Position numbers and translations under genes: made by a program
Source: Bacteroidia bacterium
GTDB lineage: Bacteria; Bacteroidota; Bacteroidia; J057
Reading direction: 5' to 3'
DNA length: 64,000 nt
Assembly: GCA_041391665.1 (NCBI GenBank)
Contig: JAWKNO010000001.1
Location: 1,364,001-1,428,000 of the forward strand
The notes under the pieces: generated by a model
What the model saw: the letters and a program-made list of their open reading frames with translations, nothing else
Databases searched by the model: none
What the model was told of the DNA's origin: nothing
Shown here: positions 34,603 through 43,063 of the stretch, in pieces
Layout of the letters: each line of letters opens with the position of its first letter
Numbering within the stretch: position 1 is the first letter of the stretch

Positions 34603-35525
34603 AGAGTTATTACCGAATAATGTTAGGAGCCAGGAGCATCCATGCAGCAGAATGTTATGAAAATAAATTCATTGGTGCAGGTTTTTCTATTGAACAGGAC
34701 TTGTCAAAAAAGCTTCCGGATAATTGGAGAGAATTTAATCTGCAATTTATACCCGTATGGATGAAACTGCATCCGGGAAAAAGTAAAATTGCAGCCGGTC
34801 TTTCCTGTGGCTATTTATGGACAGTAGCAAAGGGAATCAATATTGGTGATATTGTAATATGTCCTACCGGAGAAGGCACATACTATGTGGGCGAAGTATC
34901 TTCGGACTATTTTTACGTTCCAAATACTCCGTTGCAACATCGAAGATCAGTAAAATGGTATCCATTAATCGTCGAACGCTCTGCTATGAGCGAAGCGCTG
35001 CGAAATTCTACAGGCTCTATCGGAACAGTAAGCAACATCAGTAAATACGCGGAAGAGATTGAGAAGCTGATTGGAGGAAATAAACCCCCTACGATTATTA
35101 GTAACGATGATACCATTGAAGATCCTTCAGTATTTGCTTTGGAAAAACATCTTGAAGATTTTTTGGTTGCTAACTGGAAGCAGACAGAGTTGGGAAAACA
35201 CTATAACATATATGAGGAAGATGGAGAACTGGTCGGTCAGCAATACCCCAGCGATACGGGGCAGATTGACCTATTAGCGATTAGTAAAGATAAAAAAACA
35301 CTGTTAGTGGTAGAACTAAAGAGGGGACGAGTCAGCGATAATGTAGTTGGGCAAATTCAGCGATATATGGGTTATGTGAAAGAAGAGCTGGCGGAACCCA
35401 ATCAGGAAGTGAAGGGGATTATCATTGCGTTGGAAGATGATCTGCGCATCAAAAGAGCGTTATCTGTAACCAACAACATAGAGTTTTATCGTTATCAGGT
35501 AAGCTTTAAATTATTCAAAAACTAA
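34599..35525 (+). CDS. NucS-like (DUF91) nuclease domain protein with N-terminal PUA/EVE-like domain
   Basis: The product is 308 residues. The C-terminal half (about 175-300) has the PD-(D/E)xK pattern TGQIDLLAISKDKKTLLVVE with LKRG and QIQRYMGYV, as in the DUF91/NucS nucleases. The N-terminal half (YRIMLGARSIHAAECYENKF, GDIVICPTGEGTYYVGEV) resembles domains that read modified bases. A fusion of this kind suggests a nuclease directed at modified or foreign DNA, as an add-on to the type I system. It overlaps hsdS by 4 bp, so it belongs to the same transcript. Function is inference. Confidence 0.75.
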   Translation: MKSYYRIMLGARSIHAAECYENKFIGAGFSIEQDLSKKLPDNWREFNLQFIPVWMKLHPGKSKIAAGLSCGYLWTVAKGINIGDIVICPTGEGTYYVGEVSSDYFYVPNTPLQHRRSVKWYPLIVERSAMSEALRNSTGSIGTVSNISKYAEEIEKLIGGNKPPTIISNDDTIEDPSVFALEKHLEDFLVANWKQTELGKHYNIYEEDGELVGQQYPSDTGQIDLLAISKDKKTLLVVELKRGRVSDNVVGQIQRYMGYVKEELAEPNQEVKGIIIALEDDLRIKRALSVTNNIEFYRYQVSFKLFKN

Positions 35526-35576
35526 AATATTTGGGCATAAAACTTTATTTGATGGTCATTTGACAAATGAAAAATT

Positions 35577-35603
35577 ATGAACGAAGCAGAAACCAGAGCA
35601 GAA
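35577..35603. repeat. Upstream copy of the hsdR start
   Basis: These 27 bp, beginning exactly at an ATG, match the first 27 bp of hsdR (37249-37275) with one mismatch. They encode MNEAETRAE, then drift into AEPQYLKRLKFG and a stop. The XRE-ImmA and PIN genes lie between the two copies. Confidence 0.9.
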
Positions 35604-35634
35604 GATGCCGAACCCCAATACTTAAAAAGACTAA

Positions 35635-35682
35635 AATTTGGTTGACAAATTGTATATAATTTGTATATTTGTCAACCAAATT
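35635..35682. promoter_or_regulatory. Operator palindrome of the XRE-ImmA regulator
   Basis: AATTTGGTTGACAAAT (35635-35650) and ATTTGTCAACCAAATT (35667-35682) are perfect 16-bp inverted copies with a 16-bp spacer. The repeat ends 10 bp before the ATG of the XRE-ImmA gene and encloses TATAAT-like AT-rich DNA, which suits an autorepressor site. Confidence 0.8.
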
Positions 35683-35692
35683 GGAATGAGAA

Positions 35693-36748
35693 ATGAAAGA
35701 CATAATTGGCATTAGAATAAAGAACCTGCGCAAGCTGCATGGCCTTTCCTTAGAAGATTTTGCTAAACGCATTGGCGTAAGCAAACAAATGGTTAGCAAG
35801 TATGAGCAAGGCAAGTCGGTGCCCGGCAGCGATGTGTTGCTTGCTCTGGCTAAGCAGTTCAACCAAAAACCAGATTACTTTTTTAGAAAACCCGAAGTGG
35901 CATTGGGCGAAATAAACTTTCGTAAAAAAAGCTCCTTCGGGGCTAAGCGAGTAAGTGCCCTTAAAGAAGAAATTCGTATTCAGATAGAAAACTATCTGTA
36001 CATAGAAAATACCTGCGGTATATCCAATACCTTTGTAAACCCTCTTGGCAGCCTAAACATAGCCAATGTTGAGGATGTGCGCAAAGCTGCTTTTGTTTTA
36101 AAAGAGAGGTGGCACATTGGCCAAGACTCCATTTACAATGTAATAGATGTGCTGGAAAGCAACCACATTAAGGTTATAGAAGTTGAGGATGAAAGCAGCC
36201 AATTTGATGGTTTGGCAACGGTTATTGACGGCAAATATTACATCATTGTAATTGCCAAAAACATGCCGGTAGAGCGCAAGCGTTTTACCCTTATGCATGA
36301 GCTTGGCCATTTGCTTTTGCCCATTGCTAGCTTAGAAGTAAGGCAGCAAGAAGCGTATTGCAATGCTTTTGCCTCAGAAATGCTGCTATCCATGGCAAAC
36401 ATTGCAGCCGAATTTTCGGCCAGGCGCCATAACATTTCTATGGTTGAGTTGATTCATGTACAAGAAAAATACGGCATCAGCATTCCGGCCATTGTTTACA
36501 AACTCAGCGAAGCTGAAATAATAAAACAAGCCCAACTTAAAACTTTTTACATACGCCAAAACACCAACCGCGAATTAAAAGCTGAAGTAGAGGCAAGCCG
36601 ATATTCAGGAGAAGAACGTTCGTATCGTTTCGAGAATTTGGTGTATCGCGCAGTTTCCGAAGAGCAAATTACCATGAGCAAAGCATCGGCATTGCTACAA
36701 GTAGATTTGTCCGAATTAAAAAACATGTTGTCGCTAAACGTTTTTTAG
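35693..36748 (+). CDS. XRE helix-turn-helix / ImmA-IrrE metallopeptidase fusion
   Basis: This 351-residue protein has an N-terminal XRE domain (about 8-62, LSLEDFAKRIGVSKQMVSKY) and an ImmA/IrrE (DUF955) domain with the zinc motif HELGH at about 202-206 and a downstream glutamate in QEAYCNAFASEML. Fusions of this kind act as repressor or antitoxin whose control depends on proteolysis. It is followed with no gap by a PIN-type gene, and preceded by a large operator palindrome. The pair sits inside the type I restriction operon and is flanked by copies of the hsdR start. Codon use is more A/T-rich than hsdR. Confidence 0.9.
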   Translation: MKDIIGIRIKNLRKLHGLSLEDFAKRIGVSKQMVSKYEQGKSVPGSDVLLALAKQFNQKPDYFFRKPEVALGEINFRKKSSFGAKRVSALKEEIRIQIENYLYIENTCGISNTFVNPLGSLNIANVEDVRKAAFVLKERWHIGQDSIYNVIDVLESNHIKVIEVEDESSQFDGLATVIDGKYYIIVIAKNMPVERKRFTLMHELGHLLLPIASLEVRQQEAYCNAFASEMLLSMANIAAEFSARRHNISMVELIHVQEKYGISIPAIVYKLSEAEIIKQAQLKTFYIRQNTNRELKAEVEASRYSGEERSYRFENLVYRAVSEEQITMSKASALLQVDLSELKNMLSLNVF

Positions 36749-37252
36749 ATGAAGCTGTACATCAACGATGCCAACATTTTGATGGATATAGTCCAATTGG
36801 ACATTGTTGATTCTTTTTTGTCTTTAAATGCGGCCCTTTACACTACCGATTTTGTTTTTGCTGAACTAAATCAATTACAGCAAAGTGCAATGCAACGCCA
36901 AGAATTAATACGCATAAAACCAGATGGCGAAGACTTAGCCTCTATCTTTGAACTTTTTACCAATATCAATGGCTTAAGCATAGAAGATTGCTCTGTGCTT
37001 CATTTTGCTGAAAAGATGAAAGGCTGCTTAATTAGCGGTGATGGAAAACTGAGAAAAGCAGCCAAAGCAAGACACATAGAAGTGCGTGGAATTATCTATA
37101 TTATGGAGCAAATTAAAACACAAGGCTCACTTGATTTAGTAACCTGCGTAGATAAATTGAACGAGTTAAAAACCATCAATGAACGCCTTCCAATGGATGA
37201 AATTGACCCACGAATAGAAGCGTGGCGTTTAGAAATAAACAACCAGAGATGA
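36749..37252 (+). CDS. PIN-like (DUF3368-type) putative toxin
   Basis: This 167-residue protein has the first acidic motif YINDANILMDI at the start, a central glutamate in DFVFAELNQL, and CLISGDGKLRKAA, the end of a DUF3368-type PIN core. It begins right after the stop of the XRE-ImmA gene and its own end overlaps the hsdR start by 4 bp (ATGA). It probably serves as the toxic RNase of the pair, and it makes HsdR translation depend on this module. Confidence 0.8.
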   Translation: MKLYINDANILMDIVQLDIVDSFLSLNAALYTTDFVFAELNQLQQSAMQRQELIRIKPDGEDLASIFELFTNINGLSIEDCSVLHFAEKMKGCLISGDGKLRKAAKARHIEVRGIIYIMEQIKTQGSLDLVTCVDKLNELKTINERLPMDEIDPRIEAWRLEINNQR

Positions 37253-37275
37253 ACGAAGCAGAAACCAGAGCGGAA
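37249..37275. repeat. Functional copy of the hsdR start
   Basis: First 27 bp of hsdR, repeated at 35577-35603 with one mismatch. The left edge of similarity coincides with the ATG. Confidence 0.9.
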
Positions 37276-39720
37276 CTCATAGACCCCAGACTACGTGCCT
37301 GCGGCTGGGGCGTGGTGGAAGGCTCTAAAGTCCTGCGTGAATACCACATTACCCAGGGAAAAATACAAACAGGTGGCAGAGGCAAACGCGAAATTGCCGA
37401 TTATGTATTGGTGTATAAAGGGCTAAAACTCGCGGTAGTGGAAGCCAAAAGTGCCGGACTACCCGTAGGGGAAGGGGTGATGCAGGCCAAAAAATATGCT
37501 CACAAACTGCAACTGGATTTTACCTACGCTACCAACGGAAAAGAGATCTACCAAATCTCCATGAAAACTGGCGAAGAAGGTTTGGTATCAGATTTTTTAA
37601 GCCCTGAAGAACTTTGGAATAAAACGTATCCGGTCGCTTCGACAAGCTTGGCCACCAAAGCGGACGCGGAGGCCCTCGAAGCCACCGCAAGATGGAGAGA
37701 ACAGTTTGCCAATGTTCCCTTTGAAGATAAAAGCGGTACCTGGCAGTTGCGTTATTATCAGGAAATTGCAGTAAAAAAAACTATTGAAGCCATAGCAAGC
37801 GGTAAAGACCGTATTTTATTGACCCTTGCCACAGGAACAGGCAAAACAGCTATCGCTTTTCAGATTGCCTGGAAACTTTTTCAAACCCGTTGGACAGTTG
37901 GCCAAACTCACCGGCTCACAGGGACAGCGGCTTCTGAAGCCCCGATAAAACGCAGACCAAGAATTTTATTTTTAGCAGATAGAAATATATTAGCCGATCA
38001 GGCCTACAATTCATTTTCGGCATTTCCCGAAGATGCTTTGGTGCGGATCAAGCCGAAAGAAGTCAATAAACAAGGGCGGGTACCCACCAACGGCAACATT
38101 TTCTTTACCATTTTTCAATCGTTTATGTCGGGTTCGGACGCAGAAGGCAAGCCGGTTCCGAACTACGGACAGTATCCTCGCGATTTCTTTGATTTCATCA
38201 TCATCGACGAGTGCCACCGTGGCGGCGCAAATGACGAAAGCAACTGGCGGGGAATTTTAGAATATTTCAGTCCGGCAGTGCAACTGGGTTTAACAGCCAC
38301 ACCCAAACGAAAAGACAATGTGGACACGTACCGCTATTTTGGCGAGCCGGTTTACATTTATTCGTTGAAAGAAGGCATCAATGACGGTTTCCTGACGCCA
38401 TTCAAAGTAAAACGCATCAAAACCACTTTGGACGATTACCGCTACACTTCAGACGACACGATTGTAGAAGGCGAAATTGAAGAAGGCAAACTCTATGAAG
38501 AAAAAGACTTTAACCGCACCATCGAAATTGAAGAACGGGAAGCGAAGCGGGTAAACATCTTTTTAGAAGAAGCCAGCCAAACCGAAAAGGCTATTATTTT
38601 CTGTGCCAATCAGGGACATGCAGCATTGATAAGAGATTTGGTAAACCAAAATGCAAAAAGCAAAGACCCATTTTATTGCGTTCGTGTAACTGCCAATGAC
38701 GGCGAAGAAGGGGAAAGACTACTAAGAGAGTTTCAGGACAATGAAAAGACAATCCCAACCATTCTGACTACTTCGCAAAAACTCTCTACGGGAGTGGATG
38801 CAAGGAATATTCGGAATATCGTTTTGCTTCGCCCGGTCAATTCGATGATTGAGTTTAAACAAATCGTAGGGCGAGGCACACGGCTTTTTGACGGTAAAGA
38901 GTTTTTCACGATTTACGACTTTGTCGATGCTTACAAGCATTTCTCAGACCCTGAATGGGACGGAGAACCTTTGGAAGAAGAATCTTGCAAAAAGTGCGGG
39001 AAAAACCCGTGTGAATGCGAGTATGCGCCACCGCAACCTTGTCCGACTTGTGGTCAAAGCCCTTGTATTTGCATTCAGGAACCGCCGCCACCTTGTTACA
39101 AATGTGGTCAAAGTCCATGCGTATGCAAGAAGAAAGTAAAAGTCAAACTGGCTCGTGGCAAAGAGAGAGAAATCAAACATATGGTTTCCACTTCCTTTTG
39201 GAGTGCGGAAGGAAAACCAATTTTGGCAGAAGAATTTTTGAGTAATCTGTTTGGGGAGTTGCCAAAACTATTCAAGGACGAAGAAGAATTGCGGAAACTG
39301 TGGAGCAATCCTCAAACCCGCAGGATTTTGTTGGAAAGGTTAGACGAAGCAGGTTTTCCCAAATCCGATTTGCTGACCTTACAGAAGTTGGTAGAGATGG
39401 AAAAAAGCGACCTGTACGATGTATTGGAATATGTTTTCAATGGCGACTATATCGCAATGACCAGAGAAGCCAGAGCCAAAGCAGCAGAGGCAACCATTTT
39501 TGCCTTACTCAACGACAAACAAAGAGAGTTTATCACCTTCGTTTTAAGCAAATACATTGAAACCGGCGTAGAAGAACTAGACCAGGAGAAACTCCCAATC
39601 CTACTGACAAACAAGTATCAATCATTAGAAGACGCGAAAGAAATTTTGGGTGATGTAGCCAACATCAGCAGACTGTTTATAGAATTTCAGGAACATCTTT
39701 ACAAACAGAAAGCAGCGTAA
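37249..39720 (+). CDS. hsdR: Type I restriction endonuclease/translocase subunit
   Basis: This 823-residue motor-nuclease has an N-terminal nuclease domain (REIADYVLVYKGLKLAVVEAK) and SF2 helicase motifs: ATGTGKT (about 195), IIIDECHRGG (DEAH-like box), LGLTATPKR and QIVGRGTRL. The C-terminal helical domain follows. The ATG at 37249 is chosen because MNEAETRAELIDPRL is the usual family start. An odd cysteine-rich insert at about 580-626 holds three repeats of the form CxxCGxxPCxC. Short low-similarity inserts at about 130-145 (from 37636) and 220-240 may derive from dispersed repeats. Confidence 0.93.
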   Translation: MNEAETRAELIDPRLRACGWGVVEGSKVLREYHITQGKIQTGGRGKREIADYVLVYKGLKLAVVEAKSAGLPVGEGVMQAKKYAHKLQLDFTYATNGKEIYQISMKTGEEGLVSDFLSPEELWNKTYPVASTSLATKADAEALEATARWREQFANVPFEDKSGTWQLRYYQEIAVKKTIEAIASGKDRILLTLATGTGKTAIAFQIAWKLFQTRWTVGQTHRLTGTAASEAPIKRRPRILFLADRNILADQAYNSFSAFPEDALVRIKPKEVNKQGRVPTNGNIFFTIFQSFMSGSDAEGKPVPNYGQYPRDFFDFIIIDECHRGGANDESNWRGILEYFSPAVQLGLTATPKRKDNVDTYRYFGEPVYIYSLKEGINDGFLTPFKVKRIKTTLDDYRYTSDDTIVEGEIEEGKLYEEKDFNRTIEIEEREAKRVNIFLEEASQTEKAIIFCANQGHAALIRDLVNQNAKSKDPFYCVRVTANDGEEGERLLREFQDNEKTIPTILTTSQKLSTGVDARNIRNIVLLRPVNSMIEFKQIVGRGTRLFDGKEFFTIYDFVDAYKHFSDPEWDGEPLEEESCKKCGKNPCECEYAPPQPCPTCGQSPCICIQEPPPPCYKCGQSPCVCKKKVKVKLARGKEREIKHMVSTSFWSAEGKPILAEEFLSNLFGELPKLFKDEEELRKLWSNPQTRRILLERLDEAGFPKSDLLTLQKLVEMEKSDLYDVLEYVFNGDYIAMTREARAKAAEATIFALLNDKQREFITFVLSKYIETGVEELDQEKLPILLTNKYQSLEDAKEILGDVANISRLFIEFQEHLYKQKAA

Positions 39721-39751
39721 TTAAAGTAACACCTGCGAACAACCTCCCCCC

Positions 39752-39970
39752 ATGCCCAAACCCCTCACTTTCCTTCTCACACTGTTAACCCTGAGTGTAT
39801 TCGCGCAGAAAAATCCGACGGAGGAAGCTGCGCCCATTGTCGCTGAAGGGAAGCTGTTGTACAAATCGGAAATGGCTTCCTGGTATGGGACAGACCTGTT
39901 TCTGGAAAAATATAATAACAGAGATCATATCGGCGGGTATTTTTCCTACACAGATGAGTCTGTTCACTAA
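39752..39970 (+). pseudogene. N-terminal fragment of a secreted protein
   Basis: This 72-codon frame encodes a signal peptide (KPLTFLLTLLTLSVFAQ) and a short mature segment, KSEMASWYGTDLFLEKYNNR then DHIGGYFSYTD, stopping abruptly. It reads like the start of a longer export protein whose rest was lost next to the RloA-RloB insertion. The 146 bp after it up to the RloA gene show no continuing match. I call it a truncated gene; a genuine small protein is possible. Confidence 0.5.
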
Positions 39971-40085
39971 ACTGCGTCACCCTTGCGTTGCGGGTAACAG
40001 TTGCCCATCTGAGAGGGTTGAAAAATGTAAACTATTTTCATTTTTGAATAAAGAAATTGGTTTTTTATCAGTTTTGTTCCTATTA

Positions 40086-40102
40086 TTGCAAACGAATTGC
40101 AA
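40086..40102. promoter_or_regulatory. Paired TTGCAA palindromes before rloA
   Basis: TTGCAA occurs at 40086-40091 and again at 40097-40102, one helical turn apart, 15 bp before the ATG of the RloA-like gene. Each hexamer is self-complementary. Such spacing would suit a dimeric repressor, but no candidate regulator is adjacent. Confidence 0.3.
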
Positions 40103-40116
40103 AAATAGAGGATAAA

Positions 40117-41415
40117 ATGATCATCAACTTTAGTGTTCAGAATTTCGGCTCAATTAAAGACAAACAAACGCTTTCATTTGAGGCTGACAAATCAACACAC
40201 CTTGAAGATGCTTACATCGTAAAATTTGGCGAGCATAGAATATTGAAACTTGCCTTGATTTATGGTGCAAACGCGTCGGGCAAAACAACCATACTTAACG
40301 CACTCTCTTTTTTAAGAGATATTGTTATTAATCCGGAAAGAAAAAAAAATAACGAATTAGATTTTAGTCCGTTTCTTTTTGACCCAAATACCCCTAAACA
40401 AAACTCAATTATTTCAATAGAGTTTTTCCAAAAAAATATTAAATACTTTTACGAAGTAGAGTTCTTTAAAAAAGCGATTGTATCAGAGGCATTGAATTTT
40501 TACAGCCCAAATAAAGCTACCGTTTTTAAGAGAAAAACTAATCTTGAAAATCAGTTTACGGAAATAACTTTTGGTAGCAAAATTTCTACGGATAAGATTT
40601 TTGAAAAAACGCTTGAAGCTAATACACTGTGGAACAATACAGTTCTGGGTGGTTATCTAAAAACAAATATTGACCTCAAAGAGCTACAAGAAGTTGTAGA
40701 TTGGTTTGGTAGTTATCTCAGCCCAATGGTTTATACAGGAACCGAATTAGAGGGGTTTATTACTTCAAAAATCGACGACAACGAAATTTCTAAATCTGAC
40801 GTTGTTACAATCTTAAAGAAAGCGGACTTTAATATCTCAGATATTGTTATTCAAAAAGAAGAAGAGGAAATTCCTGACGGGTTAATTGATTTTTTGAAAA
40901 AACAAGTCAAAGTGCCGAGCGATAAGATTAAGGAGTTGCAGGAAAAAGGAAATATAACCGCCATAAACATTGAATTTGAACATACAGTAAATAACACTAA
41001 ATATACTTTACCGCTGGAATTTGAATCGCAGGGAACGAGGCGTTATTATGGTTTCGCAGGCTTGTTAGCTCTATTAATCAAAAGCTCAACAGCATTTCAA
41101 ATTGACAAATTAGAAGCGTCGTTGCACCCTGATTTATATTTACATTTCCTGCTTTCTTTTCTCTTGAATGCTAAAAACTCTCAAATCATTGCGACAACAC
41201 ACAATCGCGAAATTTTAGACAACAAAGACATATTTAGAAATGATGCAATATGGTTCACAGACAAGCAGGAAAGTTGCTCTACCGAACTTTATTCATTAGC
41301 TGATTTTGATAGTTCTGTGGTTCGTAACACTACAAATATTTTAAATGCTTACAAAAGCGGTAAATTAAGTGGAACACCTAATCTGGGCGATACTTTCATT
41401 GATTTAAGCCTATGA
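40117..41415 (+). CDS. RloA/AbiLi-type AAA ATPase
   Basis: This 432-residue ABC/SMC-like ATPase starts MIINFSVQNFGSIKDKQ with Walker A GANASGKT at residues 50-57. The Walker B region near the end is altered (DKLEASLHPDLYLHFL) but retains the LHP and ATTHNREIL elements typical of OLD/RloA-type proteins. The ATG at 40117 fits the conserved N-terminus. It overlaps the RloB-like gene by 4 bp. Such ATPase/TOPRIM pairs act in abortive infection (AbiL, PARIS-like). It stands between the restriction system and the RhuM genes in the defence island. Confidence 0.85.
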   Translation: MIINFSVQNFGSIKDKQTLSFEADKSTHLEDAYIVKFGEHRILKLALIYGANASGKTTILNALSFLRDIVINPERKKNNELDFSPFLFDPNTPKQNSIISIEFFQKNIKYFYEVEFFKKAIVSEALNFYSPNKATVFKRKTNLENQFTEITFGSKISTDKIFEKTLEANTLWNNTVLGGYLKTNIDLKELQEVVDWFGSYLSPMVYTGTELEGFITSKIDDNEISKSDVVTILKKADFNISDIVIQKEEEEIPDGLIDFLKKQVKVPSDKIKELQEKGNITAINIEFEHTVNNTKYTLPLEFESQGTRRYYGFAGLLALLIKSSTAFQIDKLEASLHPDLYLHFLLSFLLNAKNSQIIATTHNREILDNKDIFRNDAIWFTDKQESCSTELYSLADFDSSVVRNTTNILNAYKSGKLSGTPNLGDTFIDLSL

Positions 41416-42053
41416 GAAAGCCTAAGAAGATTGCGCCCAGGACAAATCCTTCTTTCGCTGTTGTAGTGGATGGCGAGACGGAAGTTTGGTATTTACAAAT
41501 GTTAAAGCGGAACGAACGGGATATTCGTGTCAGCATAAAACCCGAAATTCCGAGCAAAAAAAGCGTAGAGGAACAATATAATTTGGTTTGTGATTTGTCT
41601 GGAAAAGAGTTTACAAAAGTTTTTTGGATTATTGACCTTGATACTTTTATCAAAGAAGCCAACGAAACACCCAAAGGAAAAAAATCACCCCTCAAAACTT
41701 TTGAAGAATATCGAAAAAATCTTGCAGGCAACTTCAAAAATGTTGTCGTGATTGTAAATAATCCTTGTCTTGAATTTTGGTTTCTGCTTCATTTTGAAAA
41801 AACATCAAAATATTTCGACAATTGTTCAGGTGCGGAAACACAACTGGAAAAATACTTAAAGAATTACGAGAAAACACAAAAATTTTTCACGAAACAGAAT
41901 GATGACATTTATTTGAAGTTAAAACCAAACTTAAAGACTGCATTACAAAATTCACTTGCGCTTGGAAGCTTCAACAACCAAAAACCGACAAAAGCAATGT
42001 GCGAAATGGAACTATTGTTTCAATCAGACGAACTGAAAAAACACTTTGAATAA
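41412..42053 (+). CDS. RloB-family TOPRIM-like protein (AbiLii)
   Basis: This 213-residue protein matches the RloB family: FAVVVDGETEVWYLQML supplies the TOPRIM glutamates, FWIIDLDTF the D-x-D pair, and NNPCLEFWFLLHFEKTSKYF is the family signature. It is probably the nuclease partner of the RloA-like ATPase and acts after infection is sensed. The ATGA overlap shows coupled translation. Confidence 0.88.
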   Translation: MRKPKKIAPRTNPSFAVVVDGETEVWYLQMLKRNERDIRVSIKPEIPSKKSVEEQYNLVCDLSGKEFTKVFWIIDLDTFIKEANETPKGKKSPLKTFEEYRKNLAGNFKNVVVIVNNPCLEFWFLLHFEKTSKYFDNCSGAETQLEKYLKNYEKTQKFFTKQNDDIYLKLKPNLKTALQNSLALGSFNNQKPTKAMCEMELLFQSDELKKHFE

Positions 42054-42071
42054 AAGACCTACACTTCCCCT

Positions 42072-42656
42072 ATGAAATACCTACTCATTTTCTTCCTTGC
42101 ATTCTCCTTGCTGCTATCTTGCAACAACGCCACTTCTACCAGCCAAAATGTGTCCACCGACACTGGCGGTTTGCAAGACGACCCCGACCTCGTGGCCATC
42201 GACGCGTGTATCCACGGCTTCTATCAATGGTATGAGACCAATATGAATACCCTGGCAAATATCGCCTACGTCAGGTCTGGCAAACCCGCCACGCTCGACA
42301 ACGCCAATCTGGATGAATATTATGCAAAGCTCAAACAAAGCGGCTTTATCAGTCAGGTTTATATTGACGGCGACAGAGCGTATTTAAAAAACCTCGAAGC
42401 GACTTATTGGAAAGATGAAGATGTGACCGAACAGCCGCTCTCAGGTCTCGATTACGATCGTTTTTTCTGTGGCCAGGACTATGACATCGTCTTTTGGACG
42501 ACGGCCCCCGTGGCTGCGGACGGGCTGGGCACAAACCAGGCAACGGCTACCCTTTCCGGTGTGGAATGGGACATGGAGCGAACACAAAAATTTGAGATGG
42601 TACGAGAGAACGGCAAGTGGCGCATCGCAAAAATTCTTTGCGAAACAGGGGAGTGA
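42072..42656 (+). CDS. Lipoprotein with DUF3828-like domain
   Basis: This 194-residue lipoprotein has a signal with lipobox LLLSC (cysteine 17). The mature part starts with a polar spacer, then IDACIHGFYQWYETN, a helix as in DUF3828/NTF2-like domains, and ends in WDMERTQKFEMVRENGKWRI, the last strand. Likely periplasmic or outer-membrane. No known activity. It is 18 bp after rloB but resembles host genes more than defence genes. Confidence 0.75.
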   Translation: MKYLLIFFLAFSLLLSCNNATSTSQNVSTDTGGLQDDPDLVAIDACIHGFYQWYETNMNTLANIAYVRSGKPATLDNANLDEYYAKLKQSGFISQVYIDGDRAYLKNLEATYWKDEDVTEQPLSGLDYDRFFCGQDYDIVFWTTAPVAADGLGTNQATATLSGVEWDMERTQKFEMVRENGKWRIAKILCETGE

Positions 42657-42707
42657 GGCCGCAGGGGGCTGTTGATCTTCCGGGGATATTCGCTGGGCTA
42701 TGCTAGT

Positions 42708-42987
42708 TACCCCCGAAAAACACTTAACTTCAAACCTGAAAACCAACACATCCAACCATGAGTGAAATCATCATATACAAAACCCCCGACAGGAAAACGG
42801 GACATCGAATACTTCAATCTGGACGCGATCCTTTCCGTAGGTTATCGGGTGAACTCCAAACGCGGCACCCAATTTCGGCAGTGGGCAACCCAGCGGCTCA
42901 AAGATTACCTGGTGCAGGGTTATGCCATCAATGAAAAACGCCTGGCAGAAAAACAACAGCAGGTGGAATATCTGAAAACAGGGATTC
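42708..42987. repeat. Partial copy of the RhuM gene head
   Basis: Two blocks recur in the intact gene downstream: 42708-42798 matches 43814-43904 (91 bp, 2 mismatches, including 50 bp before the ATG), and 42861-42987 matches 44158-44284 with few changes. About 190 bp present in the second copy are missing here, and the linking 62 bp are diverged. Confidence 0.9.
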
Positions 42988-43040
42988 GCCTTAAGCCGCC
43001 ACAAAAAGATAGCAGTAACAACAAAATATTTGTAAATTAG
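42758..43040 (+). pseudogene. Truncated RhuM-family gene
   Basis: The ATG and first 13 codons equal those of the intact RhuM-Fic gene (43864), then the frame shifts. In another frame the sequence continues DIEYFNLDAILSVGYRVNSK and RQWATQRLKDYLVQGYAINE, the RhuM core, ending in unrelated KPPQKDSSNNKIF. Internal deletion plus truncation make it non-functional. It precedes the interrupted antitoxin/PIN pair by 23 bp. Confidence 0.85.
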
Positions 43041-43063
43041 CCTAAAGGTAACCGCTGAATCAA

